Origin: an uncultured Aquimonas sp.
Lineage (GTDB): Bacteria; Pseudomonadota; Gammaproteobacteria; Xanthomonadales; Xanthomonadaceae
NCBI RefSeq assembly: GCF_937888285.1
Contig: NZ_CALART010000020.1
Span: 28,039-92,038, forward strand
DNA length: 64,000 nt
Reading direction: 5' to 3'
Shown: positions 32,215 to 40,421 of the stretch, piece by piece
How the letters are laid out: every line of letters starts with the position of its first letter
Numbering within the stretch: position 1 is the first letter of the stretch
Notes under the pieces: generated by a model
Told to the model about the DNA's origin: nothing
What the model saw: the letters and a program-made list of their open reading frames with translations, nothing else
Databases searched by the model: none
Program-made: the position numbers and the translations under genes

Positions 32215-34701
32215 TCAGTCGTGGGCGGGGATTTCACGCACGACGCGGAAGCCGATGGTAGTGAAGCCGGGCTCAGCTGCAAAGCCGCGCGGCGCGGCGT
32301 CGGCCGCGCTGCTGAACCAGCTGCCGCCCGCCGCAAGACGCTGCCGGCAGTTGCCGCCCTCGCAGTCGCTCAGCCACTCGCCGAGATTGCCCCACAGGCC
32401 CAGCAGGCCGGAAGTCTCGCCCGCCGCCTCGACTGGGGCCGTATGGGCGTGGCCGTCGTCGCAGGCCGAGGCCTCGCGCGCATTCCAGGCGCGGGCGGCC
32501 GACTGGTCGCGGAAATTCGCGCGGCACTCGCCGGGCGCGTTGCCCGCGACCGCGCGCCACTCGGCCAGCGTGGGCAGCCGGTAGCGCTGCCCGGAGACCT
32601 CGGACAGCCACTCGGCGTAGTGCTGGGCCATGGCGAAGTTGACGCAGGCGACCGGGTGGCGTGCGCCCTGCGCGAAATCCGGACTGCGCCAGTCGCGCTT
32701 GCGCGAGCTGCGCAGCACCGACTCACGATCGCGGCAGGCCGGCATGTGGGCGCCGAAGCGGCGCTGGCCGGCGGCGGTCCAGTAGGCCTCGAACTGTTCG
32801 ACGCTGACTTCGCTGCGGGCCCAGGCCAACCCTCCCGCAATCTGCAGCTCCGGCCCACGGGCATCACCATCCAGCGGATCCCGGAAGCGATAGCCCGGCT
32901 TGCCCTGGCGCTCCGCCTCGCTGGCGCCGCTGCGTGCCGCCGCTGAATCGGGCAGCAGGCGCAGGGCATCGGCGAAGTGACTGCGGGCCTCGGCCGATCG
33001 CCAAGCGGCGAGGGCGTGCTGGCCGGAGACCAGCAGGCGGTCATGCTCCAGTCGCCGCAGCTCGTTGGCCCGCGCCAACGCCGGCGCGCCCGCCGGGTGG
33101 GCCGCCGCGACGCGCTCGACGCAGGCCAGCGCCTGCAGGCGGCTGTCGAGCGTCTCGACCTCGGCCGCCTGGCGCAGGCAGAGTTCGCCGAGGTCGGCGA
33201 TGCCGGCGCGCGCCGCGCTGTTGTCAGACTCGATGCGCAGGGCCTGCAGGTAGCGATCGAGGGCGTTGCGGCCCGGCGGCTGGATCAGCCGCCCCGCCTC
33301 GACATTGGTGCGCGCGTACTGCAGCAGGCGCTCCAGCGGGTCCTCCACGGTCGGCAAGGCCTGCAGATCGAGCGCCACAGGCGAGGCCGGAGACCAGTCG
33401 GTGCTCGGGTCCGGCGCCTGGAAGCCAGGGGCAGGCGCGGGTGCCGAGCGCTCGGGCGCCGTTCCGGCGGGGGCGGACGCTGGCGAGGGCTCCGCCCTCT
33501 GCGGCGCGGTTGCGACGGATGTGGCTTCGGCTGGCGCGCCGGCGGACAGCAGCCACCAGGCGAGGCCGGCCAGCACTGGCAGGGCCAGCGCTGCCGCCAG
33601 GACGAGCGGCATGCGCGACGGCGGCGCCGGAGTCGCCGGTTCCGGCAAGGCGCGGGGAACGCTGGTGGGCGGCAGGCTTTCGGCCTCCAGGCGCTTGCTC
33701 GGAGCGGTGGTCCGCTCAGTCGACATGCGCACAGGTTGAGCCATCGTGCCTGCGCCAGCGACCCTGGCTGGAGCTGGGGCCGGTGTCGGCTGCAGCACGG
33801 GCGCTGGCGGGGTGTTTGCGCGCGCCGGCGGCTGAGGTTCGCGCGCCGGCTCCTTGCGTTCGCGTGCCGTCACGCCCGGGGAAGCGGGGTTGGCAGGCAA
33901 CACGCCTGCTGCCGCGCCGGCGCCGGCAGGCACTGCTGCCGCCGCTTCCGTCGGCGCAACGGGCGCGGGCACCGGGATCGGGGCGGCATCCACCGATACC
34001 GCCGCCTGCGCGCCGGGAGCGGTCGCCGACTTCGCGGTCGCACCCGTCCGGGGAGATCCACCGGTGCTGCGACCCTGCAGGCGATCAAGGCACTCCAGCA
34101 CCCGCCCGGGCGTGAGCAGCTCCGCCTGTCCGAGCAGGTCCAGCAGCGGCTGCCAGCGACTGAGGTAGTCCGGAAACTGCGGAAGCCTCTCGCGGGGAAC
34201 ATGCCCGGTGAGGGCTTCATGGAACAGGCGGAGCAAGGCGCGCGCCGGTTCACCGGCCTCGGCGGGCTCCTGCGCGGGGCGAAGGCGGGTGAGCACGGGA
34301 CGGCCCTGCGCATCGCTGTGCACCGAGCGCGGATCCAGGCAGGCGGGCAGCGCACTGCGCCCCTCCAGGAACTGCAGCACCAGGGCCAGCCGCCGGAGCA
34401 GCGCCAACGCCTGATCGAGGTCCATACCCGCAGCGAGCTGCTGTCGCAGGCTGGGGCCGGCCGGAGCAGCGAGCGCCGCGTAGGTGCGCCCATCCGGTGC
34501 TTCGCCCACGTCCAGCACCGTCGCCAGCCCCGGATGGCGCAAGCCCGCCAGGGCGCGGATCGCCGCTCTCGCCTCGGCCGCGGGGGCCTCCCACAGCTGC
34601 AGCAGCACCGGCGCATCGGCGACGATCTGGCGCGCGCGCAGCCAGTGCACGCCCGCACCCGTCTCGCCCTCCGACTCGATTCGGTATCCCTCGATATCCA
34701 C
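32215..34701 (-). CDS. Pseudokinase fused to SUMF1/FGE-like domain
   Basis: The 828-residue protein starts with a Ser/Thr-kinase-like fold (about 1-210). That fold has no glycine loop consensus and no catalytic HRD or DFG; the position of HRD reads CLDPRSV, so it is probably inactive. A Pro/Ala linker runs to about 360, a single membrane segment covers about 364-387 (LVLAAALALPVLAGLAWWLL), and a helical, TPR-like region follows (about 440-590). The C-terminus (about 600-825) is a SUMF1 / formylglycine-generating-enzyme-like domain (RSEVSVEQFEAYW, YRLPTLAEWRAVAG, GLWGNLGEWLSDC, IGFRVVRE). It lies 79 bp upstream of the FHA gene on the same strand. Confidence 0.83.
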   Translation of the reverse strand: MDIEGYRIESEGETGAGVHWLRARQIVADAPVLLQLWEAPAAEARAAIRALAGLRHPGLATVLDVGEAPDGRTYAALAAPAGPSLRQQLAAGMDLDQALALLRRLALVLQFLEGRSALPACLDPRSVHSDAQGRPVLTRLRPAQEPAEAGEPARALLRLFHEALTGHVPRERLPQFPDYLSRWQPLLDLLGQAELLTPGRVLECLDRLQGRSTGGSPRTGATAKSATAPGAQAAVSVDAAPIPVPAPVAPTEAAAAVPAGAGAAAGVLPANPASPGVTARERKEPAREPQPPARANTPPAPVLQPTPAPAPARVAGAGTMAQPVRMSTERTTAPSKRLEAESLPPTSVPRALPEPATPAPPSRMPLVLAAALALPVLAGLAWWLLSAGAPAEATSVATAPQRAEPSPASAPAGTAPERSAPAPAPGFQAPDPSTDWSPASPVALDLQALPTVEDPLERLLQYARTNVEAGRLIQPPGRNALDRYLQALRIESDNSAARAGIADLGELCLRQAAEVETLDSRLQALACVERVAAAHPAGAPALARANELRRLEHDRLLVSGQHALAAWRSAEARSHFADALRLLPDSAAARSGASEAERQGKPGYRFRDPLDGDARGPELQIAGGLAWARSEVSVEQFEAYWTAAGQRRFGAHMPACRDRESVLRSSRKRDWRSPDFAQGARHPVACVNFAMAQHYAEWLSEVSGQRYRLPTLAEWRAVAGNAPGECRANFRDQSAARAWNAREASACDDGHAHTAPVEAAGETSGLLGLWGNLGEWLSDCEGGNCRQRLAAGGSWFSSAADAAPRGFAAEPGFTTIGFRVVREIPAHD

Positions 34702-34860
34702 TGAAGCCCCGCCCCCTTGACATGGCGTCGTCGAACGCCCGCCATCTTACATTTCGTTGCAAAAACCCGGCGTGCCCGGGTTGGCAGTCACGGCACCGCC
34801 GAAGGCAGGCCGTGCGACTCGCGCCTTGCGGCGTGTGGGCCGCGCCCACACACTGCTGCG

Positions 34861-35229
34861 ATGGATACAACCTTGCTAGTCCTGGTGGTGTTGGGCCCGG
34901 TGCTGTACTTCTGGGCGCGCGCCCGCGATGCCAGCGAAGTCGCGCGTCGACATGGGCTGGAGGCCTGCGAACGCGCCGGCGTGCAGCTGCTGGACCATTC
35001 GGTGGCGCTGGTGAAGCTGGGCATGAAGCGCGGTGAGGATGGACGGCTCGGCCTGGTTCGCCAGTATCGATTCGACTATTCGCGGGAGGGCAGTGACCGC
35101 TCCAGCGGCGCGCTCGCCCTGCACGGCCTGAGGCTGCTCTGGATCACCGCGCCTGAGCCCCTGCCGCCACCCAGCGTGCCTGATCCGATACCGCGGCTCG
35201 GCACGCGCGGCTTTGGAAACTGGGGCTGA
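34861..35229 (+). CDS. DUF3301 small membrane protein
   Basis: The 122-residue protein has one N-terminal membrane segment (about 4-19, LLVLVVLGPVLYFWARA). A basic cytoplasmic part carries DUF3301-type features: a cysteine-containing helix EACERAGVQLLDHSVAL and QYRFDYSREGSDRSSGAL. The function of the family is not known. It stands alone between divergent and convergent neighbours. The tail (Pro-rich, about 100-122) is not conserved in the family as far as I can tell. Confidence 0.75.
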   Translation: MDTTLLVLVVLGPVLYFWARARDASEVARRHGLEACERAGVQLLDHSVALVKLGMKRGEDGRLGLVRQYRFDYSREGSDRSSGALALHGLRLLWITAPEPLPPPSVPDPIPRLGTRGFGNWG

Positions 35230-35327
35230 TCCCAGCACGCGCCTCACGCCCGTCCCGGGCAACAACCGCAGTGCAGCCGCGCGTCTGCCGGCCGTCAAGG
35301 CAGGGATGGAAGACGCTCGCGCTGGCC

Positions 35328-35750
35328 TTACTTGATCACCCGCAGATGGGAGCGACGCGGCGGCTCGTCTCCGCCGGACAGCGGAGGCTCTTCCGCCTTG
35401 GCTTCCGCCTCGACCGGGTCGGCAGGCAGGCTCGCTTCGATGTCGTCGGCGGGCAACATCATGCCCTGGCCGTTTTCCTGCGCGTAGATCGCCTCCACGG
35501 CCACCAGCGGGATCGAGAGCGCGTGGCTGGCGCCCGAGAAACGGGCCTGGAAACGGATCCGATCATCGCCCAGATCCAGCGCATCGACCGCTCGCATGGC
35601 GATGTTCAGCACCACCTTGCCGTCCTTGATTGCGAACGCAGGCACCTGTACCCCGGGTTGGCGCGCATCGACCAGCAGGTAGGGCGTCAGCCCGTTGTCG
35701 GTGATCCAGTCGTACATCGCCCGCAGCAGGTAGGGGCGGTTGGAGCTCAT
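35328..35750 (-). CDS. sspB: ClpXP protease specificity-enhancing factor
   Basis: SspB binds ssrA-tagged peptides and delivers them to ClpXP. The 140-residue protein has the dimeric substrate-binding core (SSNRPYLLRAMYDWITDNG, PGVQVPAFAIKDGKVVLN, IRFQARFSG). A flexible acidic linker ends in the basic ClpX-docking tail SHLRVIK. I chose the ATG at 35750 because MSSNRPYL fits known SspB starts. An alternative ATG at 35783 would overlap sspA by four bases and add 11 residues. It is the second gene of sspAB. Confidence 0.92.
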   Translation of the reverse strand: MSSNRPYLLRAMYDWITDNGLTPYLLVDARQPGVQVPAFAIKDGKVVLNIAMRAVDALDLGDDRIRFQARFSGASHALSIPLVAVEAIYAQENGQGMMLPADDIEASLPADPVEAEAKAEEPPLSGGDEPPRRSHLRVIK

Positions 35751-35779
35751 TCGCGGCGGCGAGGGTGGCGCGGATCGGG

Positions 35780-36415
35780 TCATGCGGGCAGGTCGCGGTA
35801 GTGGCGCTCCTCCGCCATCAGGCTGCGGCCGAAGATGGGACTGCGGAAGATGCGCTGGGCGTAATCCTCGATCGGCTTGGCGTCGCGTGCCAGGTCGATG
35901 CCGGCGGCAGGCAGGCGCCACAGGATCGGGGCCAGCGCGCAGTCGGCAAGGGAGAGTTCGGTGTTGAGGAAGAAGCGTGACGCCTTGAACAGGGGCAGGG
36001 AGGCTTGCACAAGCTCACGCATGCGCTTGCGCGCGGCTTCGGACTCCGCCTTGCTGCCGGTTCCAATCGCTTCCAGCTCCGGCACCCACTCTTGCTCCAG
36101 ACGCAGCATCGCGAGCCGAAGGCGGGCCCGGGACAGCGGGTCGATCGGCATCAGCGGTGGATGCGGATAGCGCTCGTCTATGTACTCGCTCAGCACGGAG
36201 GCGGAGTACAGGACGAGGTCGCGGTCGGCGAGCGTCGGGAGGCTGAGGGTGGGGTTAAGGTCCAGCAGGTCCTCGGGCGGATGCTGCGGGTCCACCGGCA
36301 CCAGTTCGTAGCTCACCCCCTTGGCGGCCAGAACCAGACGTATCCGATGGCAGGTCGCGCAGTCGCGCGCCGAAAACAGGGTCAGCGCATTGCGCAGACG
36401 CGAACTCGAAGCCAT
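35780..36415 (-). CDS. sspA: Stringent starvation protein A
   Basis: SspA is a GST-fold RNA-polymerase-associated protein that acts in stationary phase and acid stress. It has 211 residues with a thioredoxin-like N-domain (TLFSARDCATCHRIRLVLAAKG, NPTLSLPTLADRDLVLYSASVLSEYIDER spans about 54-82). A helical C-domain contains FKASRFFLNTELSLADCALAP. The CATC pair in the N-domain is unusual; typical SspA proteins lack glutathione catalysis, so its meaning is unclear. It follows petABC, a conserved order in gammaproteobacteria. Confidence 0.93.
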   Translation of the reverse strand: MASSSRLRNALTLFSARDCATCHRIRLVLAAKGVSYELVPVDPQHPPEDLLDLNPTLSLPTLADRDLVLYSASVLSEYIDERYPHPPLMPIDPLSRARLRLAMLRLEQEWVPELEAIGTGSKAESEAARKRMRELVQASLPLFKASRFFLNTELSLADCALAPILWRLPAAGIDLARDAKPIEDYAQRIFRSPIFGRSLMAEERHYRDLPA

Positions 36416-36447
36416 TCCGTATCCCCCTTCCCACGCAGATCAGGGTT

Positions 36448-36473
36448 CGGCCGGTGCCCTGGGGCACCGGCCG
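36448..36473 (-). terminator. Hairpin between petC and sspA
   Basis: An 11-bp perfect stem CGGCCGGTGCC / GGCACCGGCCG with a 4-nt loop lies 20 bp after the cytochrome c1 stop. No T-run follows, so it may attenuate rather than fully stop transcription into sspAB. Confidence 0.45.
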
Positions 36474-36492
36474 CCGTACGGTCAGCTCAGCG

Positions 36493-37224
36493 TCAGTGGA
36501 CGTCCCGCCAGTACTCGGTCTTGAGCAGCCAGGCGAGGAAAGTGAAGACCGTGAGGAAGAGGATAACCCACACGCCATACGCTTCGCGCTTCAGCGCCGC
36601 CGGCTCGCCCACATAGGTGAGGAAGGCGCTGATATCGCGGATGGTGCGGTCGAATTCCTCGGGGCTCTGGGCGCCGGCCGGGGCCAGCTCCATGCGCTCG
36701 ATCGCACCATGCTCGTCGTAGACGGCCCGCTGCATGCCCTGCAGCTTCCACAGCACGTTCGGCATCGAGGCGCCGACCAGGACGGTGTTGTTCCAGCCGG
36801 CCGGGCGGGTCTCGTCGACGTAGAAGGACTTCAGGAAGGTGTAGGTCCAGTCCGGGCCGCCCGACTTGGCGCGGGCCACCAGGGAAAGATCGGGCGGCGC
36901 CTTGCCGAACCACGCCTCGCCATCGGCCGGGTCCATCGCCGAGTTCATGTGCTCGCCGAACTTGGCGCCTGTGAAATTCAGGTAGGACATCACCTGCTCT
37001 TCGCTGAGGCCGAGATCCTTGGCGGTGCGCGAGTAGCGCTGGTAGCCCAGCGAGTGGCAGCCGGCGCAGTAGTTCATGAACAGGGCGGCACCGCGCTGCA
37101 GCGAGGCGCGGTCGCCGATGTTGACGTGGCTCTCGATCAGCGGCGCGCCGCCGGCGGCCTGGGAGACGCCGGCCGCGGCCAGCAGCACGGCGCCGAGCGC
37201 CAGCGAGTAGAGACGCTTAATCAT
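36493..37224 (-). CDS. petC: Cytochrome c1, bc1 complex
   Basis: This is the periplasm-facing haem subunit of ubiquinol:cytochrome c oxidoreductase. It has 243 residues with a signal peptide ending SQAA. The covalent haem site CAGCH is at 53-57, and a probable axial Met lies in GASMPNV. A C-terminal membrane anchor (VWVILFLTVFTFLAWLL) is followed by the tail KTEYWRDVH. Its start overlaps the cytochrome b end by eight bases, so the three subunits are coupled. Confidence 0.95.
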   Translation of the reverse strand: MIKRLYSLALGAVLLAAAGVSQAAGGAPLIESHVNIGDRASLQRGAALFMNYCAGCHSLGYQRYSRTAKDLGLSEEQVMSYLNFTGAKFGEHMNSAMDPADGEAWFGKAPPDLSLVARAKSGGPDWTYTFLKSFYVDETRPAGWNNTVLVGASMPNVLWKLQGMQRAVYDEHGAIERMELAPAGAQSPEEFDRTIRDISAFLTYVGEPAALKREAYGVWVILFLTVFTFLAWLLKTEYWRDVH

Positions 37225-38461
37225 GGGTGGTCACCCGTTCCGGCACCGGCTTGTGGGAGTCCCAGCGGGTCCACAGCGGCATCAAGAGGAAGAACGCGAA
37301 GTAGTAGATCGTGAAGATGCGCGCCATCAGGGTCTGCATCTCGCTGCCCGACTGCAGGCCGAGCCAGGCGAGGCTGACGAAGGCCACCACGAAGATGCCG
37401 ATCAGCAGCTTCGACAGCGGGCCGCGGTAGCGGACCGAACGCACCGGGCTGCGATCCAGCCAGGGCAGCAGGAACAGGATCATCACCGCGCCGCCCATGA
37501 TCATCACGCCGGCCAGCTTGTCAGGCACGGCGCGCAACATCGCGTAGTAGGGGGTGAAGTACCACACCGGCTTGATGTGGTCGGGCGTGACCATCGGGTT
37601 CGCCGGGACGAAGTTGTCGTACTCCAGGAACAGGTCGCCGAAGGTCGGCGCGAAGAACACGATGAAGGCGGCAATGGTCAGGAAGAAGCCCGCGCCAAAC
37701 AGGTCCTTGACCGTGTAGTAGGGGTGGAAGGGAATGCCGTCGAGCGGCTTGCCGTCCGCGCCCTTCTTCTTCTTGATGTCGACGCCGTCGGGGTTGTTCG
37801 AACCGACTTCGTGCAGCGCCCCCAGGTGCAGCACCACCAGCAGCAGCAGGACCAGCGGCAGCGCGATCACGTGCAGCGCGAAGAAGCGGTTGAGCGTGGC
37901 GTCGGAGACCAGGAAGTCGCCGCGGATCCATTCGGTGAGCTCGGTACCGATCACCGGCACCGCGCCGAACAGATTGATGATCACCTGCGCGCCGTGATAG
38001 CTCATCTGGCCCCAGGGCAGGACGTAGCCCAGGAAGGCTTCGGCCATCAGCACCAGGAAGATCGCGACGCCGATCACCCAGACCAGCTCGCGCGGCTTCT
38101 GCGAACTGCCGTAGACCAGGCCGCGGAACATGTGCAGGTAGACGACGACGAAGAACAGCGAGGCGCCGGTCGAGTGCATGTAGCGGATCAGCCAGCCCCA
38201 CTCGACGTCGCGCATGATGTACTCGACCGAGGCGAAGGCCTCGGCGGCGGACGGCTTGTAGTTCATCGTCAGCCAGATGCCGGTGACGATCTGGTTGACC
38301 AGCACCAGCATGGCCAGCGAGCCGAAGTAGTACCAGACGTTGAAGTTCTTCGGCGCGTAGTACTCGCCGACGTGCTTGTTGTAGGCGCCCTTCAGGCCCG
38401 GGGCGCGCTCGTCGACCCACTGGGTGACGTTCTCGACGGTGCGGTTGATCAGGTTGGACAT
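37217..38461 (-). CDS. petB: Cytochrome b, bc1 complex
   Basis: This is the central, eight-helix, two-haem subunit that oxidises ubiquinol and reduces quinone. It has 414 residues. The haem His pairs lie in RYMHSTGASLFFVVVYLHMF and FALHVIALPLVLLLLVVLH. The quinol-site tetrad is PVWY rather than PEWY, a variant known in beta- and gammaproteobacteria. GQMSYHGAQVI and DHIKPVWYFTPYYAMLRA are further signatures. The start overlaps the Rieske stop by one base (TGATG). Confidence 0.96.
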   Translation of the reverse strand: MSNLINRTVENVTQWVDERAPGLKGAYNKHVGEYYAPKNFNVWYYFGSLAMLVLVNQIVTGIWLTMNYKPSAAEAFASVEYIMRDVEWGWLIRYMHSTGASLFFVVVYLHMFRGLVYGSSQKPRELVWVIGVAIFLVLMAEAFLGYVLPWGQMSYHGAQVIINLFGAVPVIGTELTEWIRGDFLVSDATLNRFFALHVIALPLVLLLLVVLHLGALHEVGSNNPDGVDIKKKKGADGKPLDGIPFHPYYTVKDLFGAGFFLTIAAFIVFFAPTFGDLFLEYDNFVPANPMVTPDHIKPVWYFTPYYAMLRAVPDKLAGVMIMGGAVMILFLLPWLDRSPVRSVRYRGPLSKLLIGIFVVAFVSLAWLGLQSGSEMQTLMARIFTIYYFAFFLLMPLWTRWDSHKPVPERVTTHD

Positions 38462-39060
38462 CACGCGGCTCCCTTGGGATCCAGGCCGATGATCAGCGTG
38501 TTGTCGTCGACGAAGTGGTAAGGCGGCACGCGCAGGTTGGTCGGCGCCGGGACACCTTCGAAGACGCGGCCGGCGAGGTCGAAGCGCGAGTTGTGGCAGG
38601 GGCAGTAGAAGCCACCCTTCCAGTCGGCGTCGAAGGGCTCGGCCTGGACTTCCGGGCGGAACAGCGGCACGCAGCCCAGATGCGTGCACAGGCCGACCAG
38701 CACGAGATACTCGGGCTTGACCGAACGGTGCGGGTTCTTGGCGTAGCCGGGCTGCTGGTCGACCACGTCGGAGTTCGGATCGCGCAGGCGCGCGTCCAGC
38801 GAGGGCAGCACCTGGATCTGCTCGGGCGTGCGCCGGATCACGAACACCGGCTGGCCGCGCCAGGTCAGCGTCAGGCGCTGACCGGGTTCGAGCTTGGCGA
38901 TGTTCTCGGTGACCGGGGCTCCCGCCAGCTCGGCGCGGGCGCTCGGCTGCCAGGAAGCGATGAAGGGCACGGCAGCCGCGATCGCTCCAGCGCCACCCAC
39001 CACGGCGGTGGTGGCGGTCAGGAAGCGGCGGCGGCCTGGGTTGACGCCTTGGTTAGCCAT
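38461..39060 (-). CDS. petA: Rieske iron-sulfur subunit, bc1 complex
   Basis: This subunit carries the 2Fe-2S cluster that takes the first electron from ubiquinol. It has 199 residues. A twin-arginine-type N-terminus (PGRRRFLTATTAVVGG) doubles as membrane anchor. The cluster boxes are CTHLGC (Cys125, His127, disulfide Cys130) and CPCHNS (Cys153, His156, disulfide Cys155). It is the first gene of petABC. The 5' region to 39229 is shared with a divergent protease gene. Confidence 0.97.
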   Translation of the reverse strand: MANQGVNPGRRRFLTATTAVVGGAGAIAAAVPFIASWQPSARAELAGAPVTENIAKLEPGQRLTLTWRGQPVFVIRRTPEQIQVLPSLDARLRDPNSDVVDQQPGYAKNPHRSVKPEYLVLVGLCTHLGCVPLFRPEVQAEPFDADWKGGFYCPCHNSRFDLAGRVFEGVPAPTNLRVPPYHFVDDNTLIIGLDPKGAA

Positions 39061-39229
39061 ACGGCTCTCCGCACTTGCGCAAGGGGAAATCGGTGACAAG
39101 GCCTGTCCGGCTGGCCTTGCAAAGCGGCGTAGTGTAGCGGATGGCTGAACCCAGCGACAACGCGCCAAGCCTGCGCCGATGGCCCATGCAGGGCACAATG
39201 CGCGCCGTCCCGTCCGCCTGCGATGCCCG

Positions 39230-40354
39230 ATGCCGCGCCTGCCACGACCGCTGTCCTTCCTGCTGCAGAGCGCGGTCGCCGGCCTGGCGCTGGCCTTCGT
39301 GGTGATCCACTTCGCCCCCGGGCTGGCCGAACGCCTGCGCGGTGAGCCTTCGCCCGCAACCGAAGGCGCGCCGCGCAGCTATGCCAAGGCGGTGCGCAGC
39401 GCCTCGCCGGCCGTGGTCAGCCTGTATGCGAACCGCATCGTCACCGAGCGCGTGCTGCTGCGGCCCGATCCCACCACGCAGCGCTTCTCGGGGCTCGCGG
39501 TCGGCCCCACCGTGCGCCGCCGCGAGCCCATCCTGGGTTCCGGCGTGATCGTCAGCGAGGACGGCTATGTCCTCACCAATCACCACGTCATCTCCGGCGC
39601 CGAGCAGATCCGCATCGCCCTCTGGGATGGACGGGTGACTGATGCCCGGGTGGTCGGCAGCGACGCCGAAACCGATCTGGCGGTGCTCAAGGTCGAGGGC
39701 AGCGGGCTGCCGGCGCTGCCGCTGGACCCGAGCGTTGCGCTCGAGGTCGGCGACGTGGTGCTGGCGATCGGCAACGCGCTGGGCCTCAGCCAGACCGTAA
39801 CCCAGGGCATCGTCTCCGGGCTGGGGCGCACGCCGCTGAACCAGATGCTCTCGGAGGAGTTCATCCAGACCGACGCGGCGATCAATGAAGGCAACAGCGG
39901 CGGCGCCCTGGTCAATGCGCAGGGCCAGCTGATCGGCATCAACACCTTCGTGCTCGGTCGTCGCAATGGCGCGGAAGGCATCGGCTTCGCGATTCCGATG
40001 GGCATCGCTGCGGATGTGTTCGCGCAGATCCGCGAAACGGGGGTCGTCGTGCGCGGCTGGATGGGGGCCGAGTACGGCGATGCGCCGGTGCTGCCGGGCA
40101 GCCTCGACGCGATGGGTCCGCGCGGCGTCGCGCTCACCGAGGTCTACATGGGCGGGCCGGCGCAGGCGGCTGGCCTGCGCGCCGGCGATGTGCTGCTCAG
40201 CTTCGACGGCGAAACCATCGGCGACCAGTCCAGCCTGCGCCTGCGCGAGGCCAGCAAGGCGCCGGGCAGCACGGTCGAGGTTTCCGGCCTGCGCGCGGGC
40301 GTGCCCTTTGTCGCCCAGCTGCAGCTGATCCAGCGTCCGGCCCAGGCGCGCTGA
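39230..40354 (+). CDS. DegS/AlgW-like trypsin-PDZ protease
   Basis: This inner-membrane-anchored periplasmic protease has 374 residues. An N-terminal anchor (about 9-28) precedes the trypsin-like domain with His119 (LTNHHVI), Asp149 (AETDLAVLK) and Ser223 (EGNSGGALV). One PDZ domain follows (about 275-365, AGLRAGDVLLSFDGETIG). A single PDZ and no cleavable signal match DegS/AlgW, which cut the anti-sigma factor RseA/MucA when misfolded porins appear. No rse gene is nearby. The ATG at 39230 was chosen over 39179 because it begins the membrane segment. It is divergent from petA. Confidence 0.9.
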   Translation: MPRLPRPLSFLLQSAVAGLALAFVVIHFAPGLAERLRGEPSPATEGAPRSYAKAVRSASPAVVSLYANRIVTERVLLRPDPTTQRFSGLAVGPTVRRREPILGSGVIVSEDGYVLTNHHVISGAEQIRIALWDGRVTDARVVGSDAETDLAVLKVEGSGLPALPLDPSVALEVGDVVLAIGNALGLSQTVTQGIVSGLGRTPLNQMLSEEFIQTDAAINEGNSGGALVNAQGQLIGINTFVLGRRNGAEGIGFAIPMGIAADVFAQIRETGVVVRGWMGAEYGDAPVLPGSLDAMGPRGVALTEVYMGGPAQAAGLRAGDVLLSFDGETIGDQSSLRLREASKAPGSTVEVSGLRAGVPFVAQLQLIQRPAQAR

Positions 40355-40421
40355 GCCCGCACGATTCGCGCCCTGCAGGTCGCTGCGCGCGGCGGTGCGG
40401 ATTCACGGCACCGCCCGCGGT

